Assembly (NCBI RefSeq): GCF_009017415.1
Contig: NC_092410.1
Location: forward strand, 2,108,001 to 2,172,000
Length of the DNA stretch: 64,000 nt
Direction: 5' to 3'
Source: Aspergillus flavus
Lineage: Eukaryota; Ascomycota; Eurotiomycetes; Eurotiales; Aspergillaceae
The translations under genes were made by a program, and so were the position numbers. The notes below the pieces were generated by a model. The model did no database searches. It was not told the origin of the DNA and saw only the letters and a list, made by a program, of their open reading frames with translations. Of the stretch, positions 53,401 through 64,000 are shown piece by piece. How positions within the stretch are numbered: the stretch's first letter is position 1; each line of letters opens with the position of its first letter.

Positions 53401-56400
53401 TAGCTAAGTTTATTTAAAGAATATTAGAAATTTTAAAAATTATTTAAATAGCTATAAATAAATAAATTATTAAAGTATAGATTATATAATTATACTATTT
53501 TTATTTAAAAAAAAAAGTATATAAATAAATTTATTTAATATTAAAAAAAGAATTATAAGCTCTAAAGAAATATATTAAAAATAGATTTAAAAAAAAATAA
53601 ATTTAATTATTAAAAAATTTAGTAAAATATAATATATTATTTATATTTAAAAAAAAAGAAGAATTATAATTATATATTAACTATCGACTATTAAATAAAA
53701 TTATAATTAAAAATAGATATCTATTATTATTTATTATAGAAATATAAAATAAAATAAAAGAAGTAAAATAATTTATTAAGCTTAATATTATAGATATATA
53801 TTATTATTTTAGAATTATAAAAAATAAAAAATAAAAAACTATATTTTAAATAAAATATAGATTGTCACAGAAATGATAATGATCATACAAGGTGACTGTA
53901 CAGTATACCCTGTTCCAGGTGCATGGACATCCCGGTGGCCGAACGGCGTCTTCGGTGTCTATATCCGTCACCTTTCTAATGACTACAGTACTAATTTATA
54001 GCCGAGGACCTCTAAGATTCTCTGTATACAATGATCAATCCTCCTAACGGGGCCACTGTACGTCATTAGAAAGATGACGGATATAGACACTGAAAACGCC
54101 GTTCAGCCACCGGGATGTCCATGCACCTGGAACAGGGTATACTGTACAGTCACCTTGTATGATCGTTATCATTTCTGTGACATAGATATTATAAATATTT
54201 AGTTATATTTTTTAAATTTATTAATATACTAATATTATTTTAAAGATTTATTAATAAAATATTAAAAAAAATCTTTAATATATTTATTATTATATATCTA
54301 GATAATATTCTAATCTTTTTATATAATTTTAAAAAAAATTATAAAAAATAGAAATATAATTTATATTAAAAAAATATAAATTCTATATTTAAGAAATTAA
54401 ATTTTTAGAATATTAGATATTTATTAAAAAGATATAAAAAAAAAATAAAAGTTATTTAAAAATAATTAAAATTAATTCAATTTAAAAAATTATAATAGTT
54501 TATTAAATTACTAAATTATTATTAGAAATTTATTAATTAATATATATATAGATTAGCACTATTTTTTAATTTATTTAAAAAATTAAAATAATAAAAATAA
54601 ATAGATAAATATTAAAGTATATTTAATAAAATAAAAAGTAATTATTATTATATTAATTTTAATATAGTATAATTTAATTAAGTAAACTATTATTAAAATT
54701 AATATATTTAATTATATAATTAATATATAAATAGTATAAATAGAATTAGATAGAAAGCTATAATTAATAGTATTTAAATTTAAAAAATTAATTTAAATAG
54801 AACTAAATTATAATATCTATAATAAAAAATTATTAGCTATAATATTAATATTTAAAAAATAAAAAGTTTATCTAGAAAAAATATAATATTAGATTATTAT
54901 AAAATTAAATTATAAAAATCTAATATATTTTATAACTATAAAAAAATTTATATAAAAATAAATAAAATAGATTAAAATACTATTATAATATAATTTTAAA
55001 ATTAAATATTATAAAGAATTAAAGAATAATTAAATAGATATTTTAAGCTAAAGATCTAATTATAAAATTAAAAAAAATAGTTAAAATTATAATATTAAAA
55101 TAGTATAAAAATAGATTATTTAAATATAATAAATAGATATTTATAATAGTAATTATAGAAATTAAAAACTTTACTTAATATTTTATTATAAAAATAATTA
55201 AAAAGAATAAAGTATTTATATAAAAGCTTAAAATAAATAATAATTTATTTATTAAAAATAAAAATAGAACTATATATTATTAAAATTTTATTTAGATTTT
55301 TTAAAAACTATAGAATATAATTATTTAAAAATACTATAATAATTTAATATAAGAATACTTTAGAGTTAAAAAAATATTAGAATAGATTATAAAAAACTAC
55401 TATTTTTTAAATAATATAAAATAAATTAAAAAATATATTAATAAATATAAAATATATATTAGAGATAAACTAATAAAATATAAATTATATAGATTTATAT
55501 AATTATTAAATATCTCTTTAAAATTTTAAAAATAGATTATAATTAATTTTATAGAATTACTATCTAAATTAGAAAAATAGAATATAATAATAATAATAAT
55601 AGATTAATTTACTAAATATATTTATTTATTAACTATATCTTTATTTATTATAAAATACTAGAAAAGATTATATTAGATTAAAATAAATTATTTATATTAA
55701 AATTTTAGTAATTATTGATAGATCTAATAGAAATAGATTAGAAATTAATTATAGTATATTATTTATAAAAAAATAGCTAAATAAAAAAAATAAACTAAAT
55801 AATTAAATAATATTTATAATACTATATTAATTATTAATAGAATAATTAAATAAATCTATTATTAATAGTATAGTTTATATATAATAATATAGAATATTTA
55901 ATAATAGAAATAATATTTTTTTATATAAATTATAAATACTATACTAAAATAGTAAAAAAATTAAATAATAAATAATTTATTATTAAAAAAGTAATTAAAA
56001 TAGTTAAAAAATTAAAAAATTTATATAATTAATTATTTTTAAATATTAAATTCTTTAACTATTATATAGTAATATACTATAACTAATACTATAAAAAAAG
56101 ATCTATTTTTAAAAAAAGAAAAAAAATATTTCTACTTTATAAAAATATTAAAATAAAATAATTAAATTTAAAATTTAACTATTAGAAAATTAGACTATTT
56201 AAAATTAAAGAATAAATTAGTAATATTAATTATTAATTAAAATTACTAGATTTAATAAAAAAAATATATTTTATATTTTATATTTTATTATTAGAATCTA
56301 TACTAGAAAATATTAAAATTATTAAAAATATTAAATTTATTAAAGAAGAAATAGAATATAAAGTTAAAAATATATTAAAATATAAATAAATTAATAGAAA

Positions 56401-57140
56401 ATTATACTATCTAGTAAAATAAAAAAATTATAATATTTTAAAAAATTTATAGAAATCTATTAAAAATTTAATAGATTATTATTAACTAATATAATAGTAT
56501 TACTAGTAGAAAAATTAAAATTTATCTAGAAAAAAGGATTATTTATTAACTAAATTAAGCTAGAATTTAATCTAGAAACTATAATTAGTTAAATATTACT
56601 ATTTAATATATTAGTCCTAGAATAGAAAACTATAGTTTTTTAATAATATAATTTTTTCTATATTTTATATTCTTTTTACTCTTAATATTTAAGTTTCTTA
56701 AATTTCTTAATTTTTTTAATATTATATATAATAAAATTATCTATATATTTTTATAATAACTATTTTTATTTTTATAAATAAAAAAGTTTTATTAAAAAAT
56801 TTTTTTTTAATAGTATTCTAGATTTTTACGAGTTATTTTTACTTAATATTAGAAAAAAAAAATTAAATATTTTATAAAAAATATTATTCACTTTTATATA
56901 TTTATTATAATAACTAGAATTTTTAGATTTAATATAAGAACAATAAAAATAAATATAATATTTATAAAAGAATACCGCTTAAAAACTCTTATTTTTAATT
57001 TATTAGTAAAGCTTAAATTTATAGATAAAATTAGAAAATATAGTTAAAATATAGATAAAAGAAAAGTTAAAAATAAATATTTTTTATTTAAATAAGCCCG
57101 CAACTTTATACTTTTAAGAAAAGTCTAAAAAAAAAGATAA
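50414..57140 (+). pseudogene. Decayed gag-pol of the chromovirus
   Basis: No intact frame, but motifs are recognisable and most differences are those RIP would make. Protease: IIDLDIINNFI at 52756-52788, where DSGAT has become DLDII. RT: NRYLLLFI (about 53710), FIKLNIIDIYYYFRI (about 53775-53820; compare FTKLDI.DAYH.IRI), then IKYRYYKYLVI across the 320-bp insertion (compare TRYGHYEYLVM), and YLDNILIF at 54295-54318 (compare YLDDILIF). RNase H: YKNLIYF (compare DHKNLIYF). Integrase: IIIIIID.FTKYIYL (about 55590-55630). Chromodomain: KLYYLVK.KNY...KNL (56395-56450; compare YLVKWK.Y...TWEP). The primer-binding site is probably TGATTACTAG at 50417, a changed TGG start. The polypurine tract is at 57127-57137. 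Confidence 0.85.
53863..54182. mobile_element. 320-bp palindromic insertion with TG...CA ends and TAGAT target duplication
   Basis: Starts TGTCACAGAAATGATAA and ends with its inverse. The arms, 53863-53989 and 54055-54182 (127 and 128 bp), flank a 65-bp loop. The first 121 bp of the arms differ at five positions, all transitions. TAGAT occurs at 53858-53862 and again at 54183-54187. Composition is normal, whereas both flanks are RIPed A/T DNA. Removing the element plus one TAGAT gives a sequence that aligns with the RT consensus without gap. It has no coding capacity. It could be a foldback/MITE-type DNA element; TG...CA ends and a 5-bp duplication are also what retroviral-type integrases leave, so a palindromic LTR-derived unit is an alternative. 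Confidence 0.9.
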
Positions 57141-57791
57141 TATTATAGATCTTTATTTAGTATACTTTATTAAAAATAGATATATAAAATAGAATAATAA
57201 TAGAATAACAATAGCTAAATTTTAGATAAAAAAATATTTAACAAATTACTTATCTAGTAATTATTTAGAAAAGACTATAGATATTAATATTAGCTACTAT
57301 AATAAAGTTATATATATTATAGTAATAATATAACTAAATATATTAGTTATATAATAAATTTATAGTATCAATAAAATATAGTATATTATTAATATAAAAA
57401 GTTATAGTAACAATATAATAGATAAGAATATATAAAAATATTTATATATATATTTAATTTAATTTTTTATAATTAATCTATATATTACTATAGAGTTATT
57501 TTTAGTAATAAAAATTAATTTTAATTTATTTATATTTTTATAACTATTAAATATATATATTTAATAGATCTAGCTTTTTAGACCTAAGTCTAGTATTAAT
57601 AATAGTTTTATATTAATTATATTTTTATAATAATAGTAGTCTAGTATTAGTAGAAGTCTTGTAATAATTTCTATTTTACTAAGACTGTAATTTAATAACA
57701 ATGGAAGTTAAAGAATGACTTTAGATTAGTAATCTTTGAACGTGGTTTGTTAACTGGTCTTAGACTTGATGATGAAGCCCCGGGTGTAATA
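57141..57791 (+). repeat. 3' LTR of the chromovirus, with non-RIPed U5 end
   Basis: Begins TATTATAGATC, a RIPed TGTTACAGACC. Its last ~85 bp (57705-57791) keep normal composition (GAACGTGGTTTGTTAACTGG, GATGAAGCCCCGGGTGTA), while the same segment of the 5' LTR is A/T only. Differences between the two LTRs at both ends are transitions in the RIP direction. Confidence 0.88.
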
Positions 57792-57949
57792 TATATTAGA
57801 TAGAGATTTAATAATTTAGATATACTAGTATATAAAATATTTAAAGTATTCTATAAATTCTAAAAATATATAACTATTATAAAAGAATTCTAGTATTAGT
57901 TGTTTACTAATAATATATATATATTTTAAATTAATATAAATATTATTAT

Positions 57950-58170
57950 ATATTTCAAATATTTATAATATATTTAAAATACTATTTTTTACTTCTTATC
58001 TTTTTAAATTTAAATTTAATAATATATATCTTTTAAATTAAGTTTAATAAAATATTTTATTTCTATAAGTTAATCTATTAGCTTATTAATATATATAATA
58101 AATATTTATTTTTATAATTATAGTATTTAATCTCTAATAATTAATATATAATTTTAATAAATTATTAAAC
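57950..58170 (-). pseudogene. Decayed Gypsy reverse transcriptase, other side of the interrupted host element
   Basis: The minus strand reads INKLID.LIEIKYFIKLNLKD then IYY.I.I.KDKK.KIVF, matching the RT pattern ...AKYFTKLDLKDAYY.IRI.KGDEWKTVF with RIP-type changes. It continues toward the right LTR of the inserted element. The YLDD box was not found, so some sequence may be missing. Confidence 0.7.
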
Positions 58171-60221
58171 TTTTAAATAAAAAATGTCAGTACTTTAGTT
58201 ATACTAATAGAATATTCAATCTATGTTTATATAAATATTTTAATAAAATATTTATATTTTATAGTTTATATTAGAAAAACTATATAAAAGTCTATATAAT
58301 AAAACTTTTTTTATTAATAATATTAAATATATAATTTTCTTATCTAGAGGCTTAGTTATTTTTTTTTAGAAAAATATAGATCTATTTTCTATACTAAAAT
58401 AATAATTTTAATAATCTATTATTAATATTTAATTAATATATAATCATCATAATAAGAATATATATAATATATTATTTTTATAAATAATTTAAAATTAATA
58501 ATAAAGATTTTTAAAGCTTTTTTAATAGTATTATATTTTTATTAAAAAAATAATATTAGAATTAGTATAGTATATTTATTTATATTTTAAAATAATCTAC
58601 TAATTTAGATCTTAAAAATTAATAATATAGTATTTTATTTTATATTTTTTTATCTAGTTTTTTTAATTAATTATTAAAATTTTATAATTAATTTATTATA
58701 ATATAATATTAAAATAATATTAGTATACTACATGCGTACTAGTAATTAAAAATAATCTTTTAATATAATAATTCTATACTAAAGTAAATATTAATAAAAA
58801 ATAAAATTATTCTTAATTTTAAAATTTAATAATATTTTTACTATTCATATAGTATAATTCTATTTTTTTATTTGTTTAATATTAGTACTAATACTAGATA
58901 GTTTTTATAATTATAGTTTTATTATATTAAAAATAGAAAATACTATAGATTTATTTTAATAATATAGAACTAAAAGTTCTAGAGACTATAGTTTCTATTA
59001 TTTATAAAAGATATCTTTTTTAATATACTATTAAAAATTTTAAGATATTTTTAAATTCTATAATTCTTTTTATTGAAAAATAATATCTTTTTTTATTAAT
59101 TTTTTTTATATTTATAGAGACTATTTATATACTATTATTCTATTAGTCGATTTTAAAAGATAATTATTTAATTAAAAAGTAATTATTATAAAAATATATA
59201 ATAAAAGTTTTATTATTATTAAATCTATTAGAATTCTAGTTTTTTTTATTAATATACTTTTAATTACTTTTTTACTATTTAATAAAAGATTAATTTAATT
59301 AATATTAGATTACTATATTATATACTTTTTTTAAAATTTATAGTTAATAAATTATATAAGTAATCTTTTTTTAGATCTTTTAATTAAATATTTAGATCTA
59401 TACTTGAACTATAAAAAAGTTATTTAAAAAACTTACTATATTTCTACACTTTAAAGATATTATTTATATATATTTCTACTATTTTTTTTATTTATAACAT
59501 TATATAATATTCTAATATTAATCTATTTGTAGATTAATAAATATATAAAGAAAGTTTTTTATTTTTTTAATTTAATTTTCTAACATTTTTTAAATATTAT
59601 ATCTATTTAATTTTATTATTAAAATAATTACTACTATATAAAATTTTATTTTTATTATTTTACTAGACTAATATATTTATAGTAAAATAGTTTTGTATAT
59701 TTATAATATAATTCTATACTTTATAAATAATTTTATTTTTAAAAAAATAAATATAGATAGCTTAAGATTACTAAAACTACTATTTATAGAACTAGTTTAT
59801 ATAATTATTTTTAATTTTTAGTTATTTATATAATTCTATTAGAGTATTAGAGATCTAAATATTTTAAATTATTAAAAAATTCTTTTAAAAATTCTTTTAT
59901 ATTATAGATAACTAAGTAACTATATTTTAATTTTTTAAAAATCTATCAATAATAGAATACTTCAATTTTATATACTAATTATTTTAAAATTATTAATTAA
60001 AATAATTTAAACTATAAGCGCTTTATTAATATATTATTATTTATAAATAATCGATCTATAAAATATAATTAGTTAATAGAATTTAAAAATATAGTACTAG
60101 AAATCTTAAGATTATTTAGAATAATATAGTAATTTCTTTATTTAGCATAATAGAATAAATTATTTAAAAATTGCAATTCTCTATATAATTTTAATATAAA
60201 AATATTTATATATAATATAAG

Positions 60222-60283
60222 CTAGTGATCTACTAATGGTTTACTTGAGTGGGACCAAGTTGTCTCAGGTAACTGCTATTACA
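60222..60283 (-). repeat. Normal-composition island, probable outer LTR end of the minus-strand Gypsy element
   Basis: About 60 bp with ordinary composition (TTACTTGAGTGGGACCAAGT, TCTCAGGTAACTGCTATTACA on +, cut here in two). On the minus strand it begins TGTAATAGCAGTTACC, an LTR-like start. It lies where the 5' end of the interrupted minus-strand element is expected. Confidence 0.45.
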
Positions 60284-60449
60284 ATATTTTATTATATATA
60301 ATTATATAGTATTAGATATATTTATATTAATTCATTTATTTTTAATAAGAGAATTAAAGTATGTATTAATTGTTTATAAAATATGTATTAATTCTTTATA
60401 AAATTATTAAATTCTAGAAATGTAGAAAATATAGTTTTAATATTAATTT

Positions 60450-63010
60450 TTATTTTTTTTATTTATATTATCAAATTATAGAATTTCTATTTACTATTAA
60501 TTTACTATTTTATAATATAATAGTTAATAAACTTATAATAATATTTAGTAAATTAAATTATAATATTTATTCTATGTTTTAGTAAATGTATAATTATTAT
60601 TTATATTATATTATTAATCTAAATAAAGTAATTAGTATAGTTTTTATAGTCTATTAATTTCTATAATTATATATCTATATACTAAAAATATAATATATCT
60701 ATAGTATATTTTTTTATATTATAAGAAATAAATACTATAATTTTAATAATTGATAAGCTCTATATTACTTGTATATCTTATCAAAGTTAATCTAGTTAAT
60801 TATAATTATCTTTAGACTTAGTTTAAATCTATATAGATAAGTCTATAATATAGAAATATTATTTTATTATAATTAATAATATCTTTAAATAAAATAAAGC
60901 TAAGATATATATTTTAATAAATTATTATTTTACTAATAACTATATTTTTTAAATAGAGACTTTTTATATAAATATTCTAGTTAACTTCTAGTTTATTTTT
61001 AATTTTTATTGTATTAAATCTCAAGTATAGAATAAAGACCAATTTTTATTAGATTTTAAATTTATTAATTTTTTGCTGGCTAAAGCTAATTGCTTTATTA
61101 AATATTGTAGAATCTTTCTAGTTATTAAAAAAATCTATTTTCTAGATTACTTAAAACTACTGGATAAAATTCTCTATTAATATTTTTTTTATTTTAATGA
61201 CATATAAGATTTAACTAGAGCTCTTATAATCTATATCTACTAGACTTAAAAAATAAATAAAATATTTAAATATATTAATAATTAGTAGCTTAATAAATCT
61301 ATCTATAAAATTATTTTTTTAAGAATATACTTAATTATAATTCAGTTCTTTTTATAGAAATTCTATATTTATAAATATTATATATTAATCTCTTTAGATA
61401 TATATATTTAATTAATAAATAATATTATTATAATAGTTTTACTACTATTAATATACATAGAGATAGTTTTATTAATAAATTAACAGACTTTATAAGTTTT
61501 TAAAACTCAAGTTCATTATAGATTATTAGAATAATTATAATTATTTTAATAGAAAATATTAATTTATAGGTTATTAATTATTTTAATATTTTTTATAGTG
61601 AAGAAATACTAATTTAAAAAGCTATATATGATTATTTTAATATTTTTCATAATATAGAAATACTAATATAAAAAGCTAAATATATTTATATAGAGTTTTT
61701 ATTGATATGATTTTTTATGTATAATATTAATATATATTTCTAGATATTTCTTAAGATTAGAATTTAAAATAATTTTATAAATTTAAATATATAGATATTA
61801 TAATAATTTTTTTATTATTATATGATTATTTTAATTAAAATTAAATATATATATATATAATATTTAATTTAATTTTAATTATAAATTATTTTATATAATC
61901 TATAATTTGTATATAGGTTAATTAATACATTATTTATATTATTATTTTTTTGGTTTTTTATTTAATTTTATTTTTAATATTATTCAAATATATAGTATAA
62001 TATACTAAGAATATAGATATAAAATAGAAAATATAATTTATTATTTTAATATAATATAAAACTTTTTTTATATATATGTTTTAAATAAAATATAATTATT
62101 TTTTATAATTATAAATTATATTATAGTTTTAAAATTTAGTTAATTATTTATAATTTTTATTTTAAAAAATTTAATAAATTTTTAATATATAATAATAATA
62201 GTAATTTTAAATATATTTTTCATATATAATAATATAATTTTATTATTTTTAATATAAATATAATAATTTTTATTAATATAAAATTTATTTTATATAGTTT
62301 AATATTAATGTTTTTATAAGTATATTATCTATTTAAAATTATATAATAATTTATTAAAATAATTAATTATTTTAATATTATTTTTCTATATAAATTAATA
62401 GACTAAATTATATAAATATTATTTGATTTAATATATTTATAATTATAGATATATAGATTTTATTAAAATTAATAAAATATTTTTACTTATTTTTATAAAA
62501 ATATTAAAAATAATAATTAATATATTATGATTTAATAATAAAATTTATCTAAAATTTTTAAATATAGTTAATTATACTACACTACTACTTTTATTATTTT
62601 AATATATATAGATTTTCTTAAATATAATATTTTATAATTATTTAATTTTATTTATTAATAAGCTACTATTTTAAAATATAATAGTTAATAACATTATATA
62701 ATTATTTAATAAATTAAATTATAATATTTATTATATCTATTTTTTATTTTAATATATATATAATTATTATATATAATATAGTATTATTTAATATTAAATA
62801 ATTAATATAGTGATTATAATTAAGAAGTTATTATAATTACATAATTTTTATAATTATATATTTATATATTAAAAATATTAAAAAATAATAATTAACTTTT
62901 AAATATAATTTAAATTTATATAGATAAAGTTATAATAAAGAAATATTATATTTATTATAGATTTATTTATATAAATATTTTAATTAAATATTAATTTATT
63001 TTTAATTTTT
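60450..63010. repeat. Direct repeat pair about 2.1 kb apart (60.49-61.02 and 62.65-63.01 kb)
   Basis: Several anchors align in the same order and orientation: TATAATATAATAGTTAATAA (about 60515) with AAAATATAATAGTTAATAAC (about 62675), AAATTAAATTATAATATTTA at both, and TATATAGATAA at about 60830 and 62918. The second copy also extends left to match 45640-45850. LTR pair, tandem element copies or a segmental duplication cannot be told apart by eye. Confidence 0.5.
61577..61683. repeat. Short tandem repeat, two units of 54 bp
   Basis: Units 61577-61630 and 61631-61683 share ATTATTTTAATATTTTT, GAAATACTAAT and TAAAAAGCTA, offset 54 bp. A degenerate third unit may precede them. Confidence 0.55.
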
Positions 63011-64000
63011 ATTATATTAAATAGATTATATAGTATCTATAGATTATAATAAACTTTAATTTATAAATCTATAATTTTATAAAATATTATTTACATATTA
63101 AATAAAAATCTTTTATCATAATAAATAATTATAATAGTTTATTAATAATATTAATAAAAAAAAGATTAATCAAAATTTTTTATTAAATTTAAAAATATTT
63201 TTTTTATTTAAACTATTATTAACTATTATTCTATAATATAAAAATTAGAAAAACATATTTTAATTTAATTACTATATATAATATAGATAATTAATTAATT
63301 TTTATTCTATAATTTTTTTAAAAATAATATTAATAAATTTATATAAATTTTTATTAATAAATATTTATATAAAATTTAATATATATATTTTTAATTAATC
63401 TAAAAAATTATTTTTAAAATAATATATTAATTAATATAAAATAAAATATAATAATATACTAAAATTGAAATTATTATAAATTAATATTTTTTTATTATAA
63501 AATTTTTTAATAAAAATTTTAATTAAAAAAATTTTTTTATAATTATTTTAAAAATTTTCATTATTATAATTTTTACTAGAATATAATAATTATTTATTTA
63601 TAAATTTATTTATATTTAATATTTTTATTGTTAATTTATTAATATTTATATAATAATAGTTATTTTAAATAATTATATTCTATATAAATAATCTATTAAT
63701 AGACTATTAATTTATATAATATATAAATATATTTATACTAAAATTATATAAAAAATTTTAATTTTTAAATAATTTATTTTATTATATCAAATAAATAAAC
63801 TTTTATATAATTTTAAATAATCTTTAATTTTTTAATATTATATTTTTAACATTTATTAATTATTTATATTTTATAGATTAATTATAATTATTTATAAATA
63901 ATAATAAATTATTAAAATATTTATAGTTTAAATTATTTTTAATATTTTTAAGATAATTAATATATAAAATTTGAATATTTTTTATTTATATATTTTTAAA
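63011..64000. other. A/T-rich RIP-like block to the right edge
   Basis: Almost pure A/T; no gene, RNA or element boundary recognised. The block continues beyond the window. Confidence 0.45.

Larger units (their letters stand above)
49763..57791 (+). mobile_element. Full-length chromodomain Ty3/Gypsy retrotransposon (chromovirus), RIP-mutated
   Basis: Length 8,029 bp including a 320-bp later insertion. LTRs are 49763-50413 and 57141-57791, both exactly 651 bp with no net indel. The un-mutated ends read TGTTAC and (with one C-to-T) GTAACA. Domain order on + is gag (about 50900), protease (52747), RT (53690-54320), RNase H (54830-54950), integrase (about 55000-55800) and a C-terminal chromodomain (56330-56475), the chromovirus order. 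Flanks are AATAT on the left and TATAT on the right, a possible 5-bp target duplication with one mismatch. It lies inside a minus-strand Gypsy element. Confidence 0.9.
46018..60283 (-). mobile_element. Ty3/Gypsy element on the minus strand, split by the 49763-57791 insertion
   Basis: Minus-strand pol domains flank the inserted chromovirus in collinear order: RT at about 58170-57950 on its right, RNase H at about 49740-49290 and integrase at about 48560-47960 on its left. Removing the insertion leaves about 6.2 kb, a normal Gypsy size. The outer limits are inferred: normal-composition islands at 60222-60283 (right end reads TGTAATAGCAGTTACC on the minus strand) and 46018-46045. LTRs were not aligned. 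Everything is RIP-mutated. Confidence 0.6.

Noticed and set aside
6915..64000. Strict sparing of CpT by RIP, suggested by residual C mostly in CT
   Set aside because: The LTR comparison shows some CpT positions also changed (for example in the first 20 bp), so only a bias can be suspected; counting was not possible.
6915..64000. Mitochondrial DNA as an explanation for the A/T-rich block
   Set aside because: It contains RIPed nuclear Gypsy, Copia and Fot1 elements and is contiguous with spliceosomal nuclear genes; no rRNA, tRNA or respiratory genes seen.

Overview
The window comes from a filamentous ascomycete (Pezizomycotina-type) genome with sharply bipartite composition. Bases 1-6914 are ordinary gene-bearing DNA with short (49-64 nt) spliceosomal introns. 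From about 6915 to the right edge the sequence is almost pure A/T. It contains decayed transposons whose coding motifs differ from family consensus mainly by C-to-T and G-to-A changes, the signature of repeat-induced point mutation (RIP). The species cannot be named from this window.

Gene-bearing part: (i) a 5'-truncated, intron-less gene on + (2-1636) for an unrecognised, probably nuclear protein with an N-terminal helix-turn-helix-like segment, an internally duplicated helical module and a C-terminal PB1/ubiquitin-like segment; (ii) a three-exon gene on - (5645-2739) for the WD40 protein Utp17/Nan1 (human WDR75), a t-UTP/UtpA component of the small-subunit processome; (iii) a four-exon gene on + (6098-6497) for RPB10, the 74-aa zinc subunit shared by RNA polymerases I, II and III. 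RPB10 is too small and too intron-split to show as one open frame. UTP17 and RPB10 are divergent, share a 452-bp upstream region and both serve rRNA synthesis.

AT-rich part, left to right: a truncated reverse Ty3/Gypsy element (LTR 9596-10315, gag remnant near 9.0-9.1 kb) ends against the gene-bearing DNA; a second reverse chromodomain Gypsy copy starts at 13600; two Ty1/Copia-like copies lie in opposite orientation (26407-31679 and 33142-37249); a Fot1/Pogo DNA transposon lies at 43455-45329. A full-length chromodomain-type Gypsy element (49763-57791, 651-bp LTRs, + strand) is inserted inside another Gypsy element on the - strand, whose integrase and RNase H lie to its left and whose reverse transcriptase lies to its right.

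The most striking object is a 320-bp, nearly perfect palindrome (53863-54182) with normal base composition. It sits in the reverse-transcriptase region of the + strand Gypsy element and is flanked by a 5-bp duplication (TAGAT). It starts TG and ends CA, appears to have arrived after RIP, and its removal restores the alignment of the RT motif. A second notable pattern is that the outer ends of LTR elements keep pre-RIP sequence while the matching inner LTR ends are fully mutated.

All functional calls come from reading the sequence by eye; no database search, alignment program or base counting was run.
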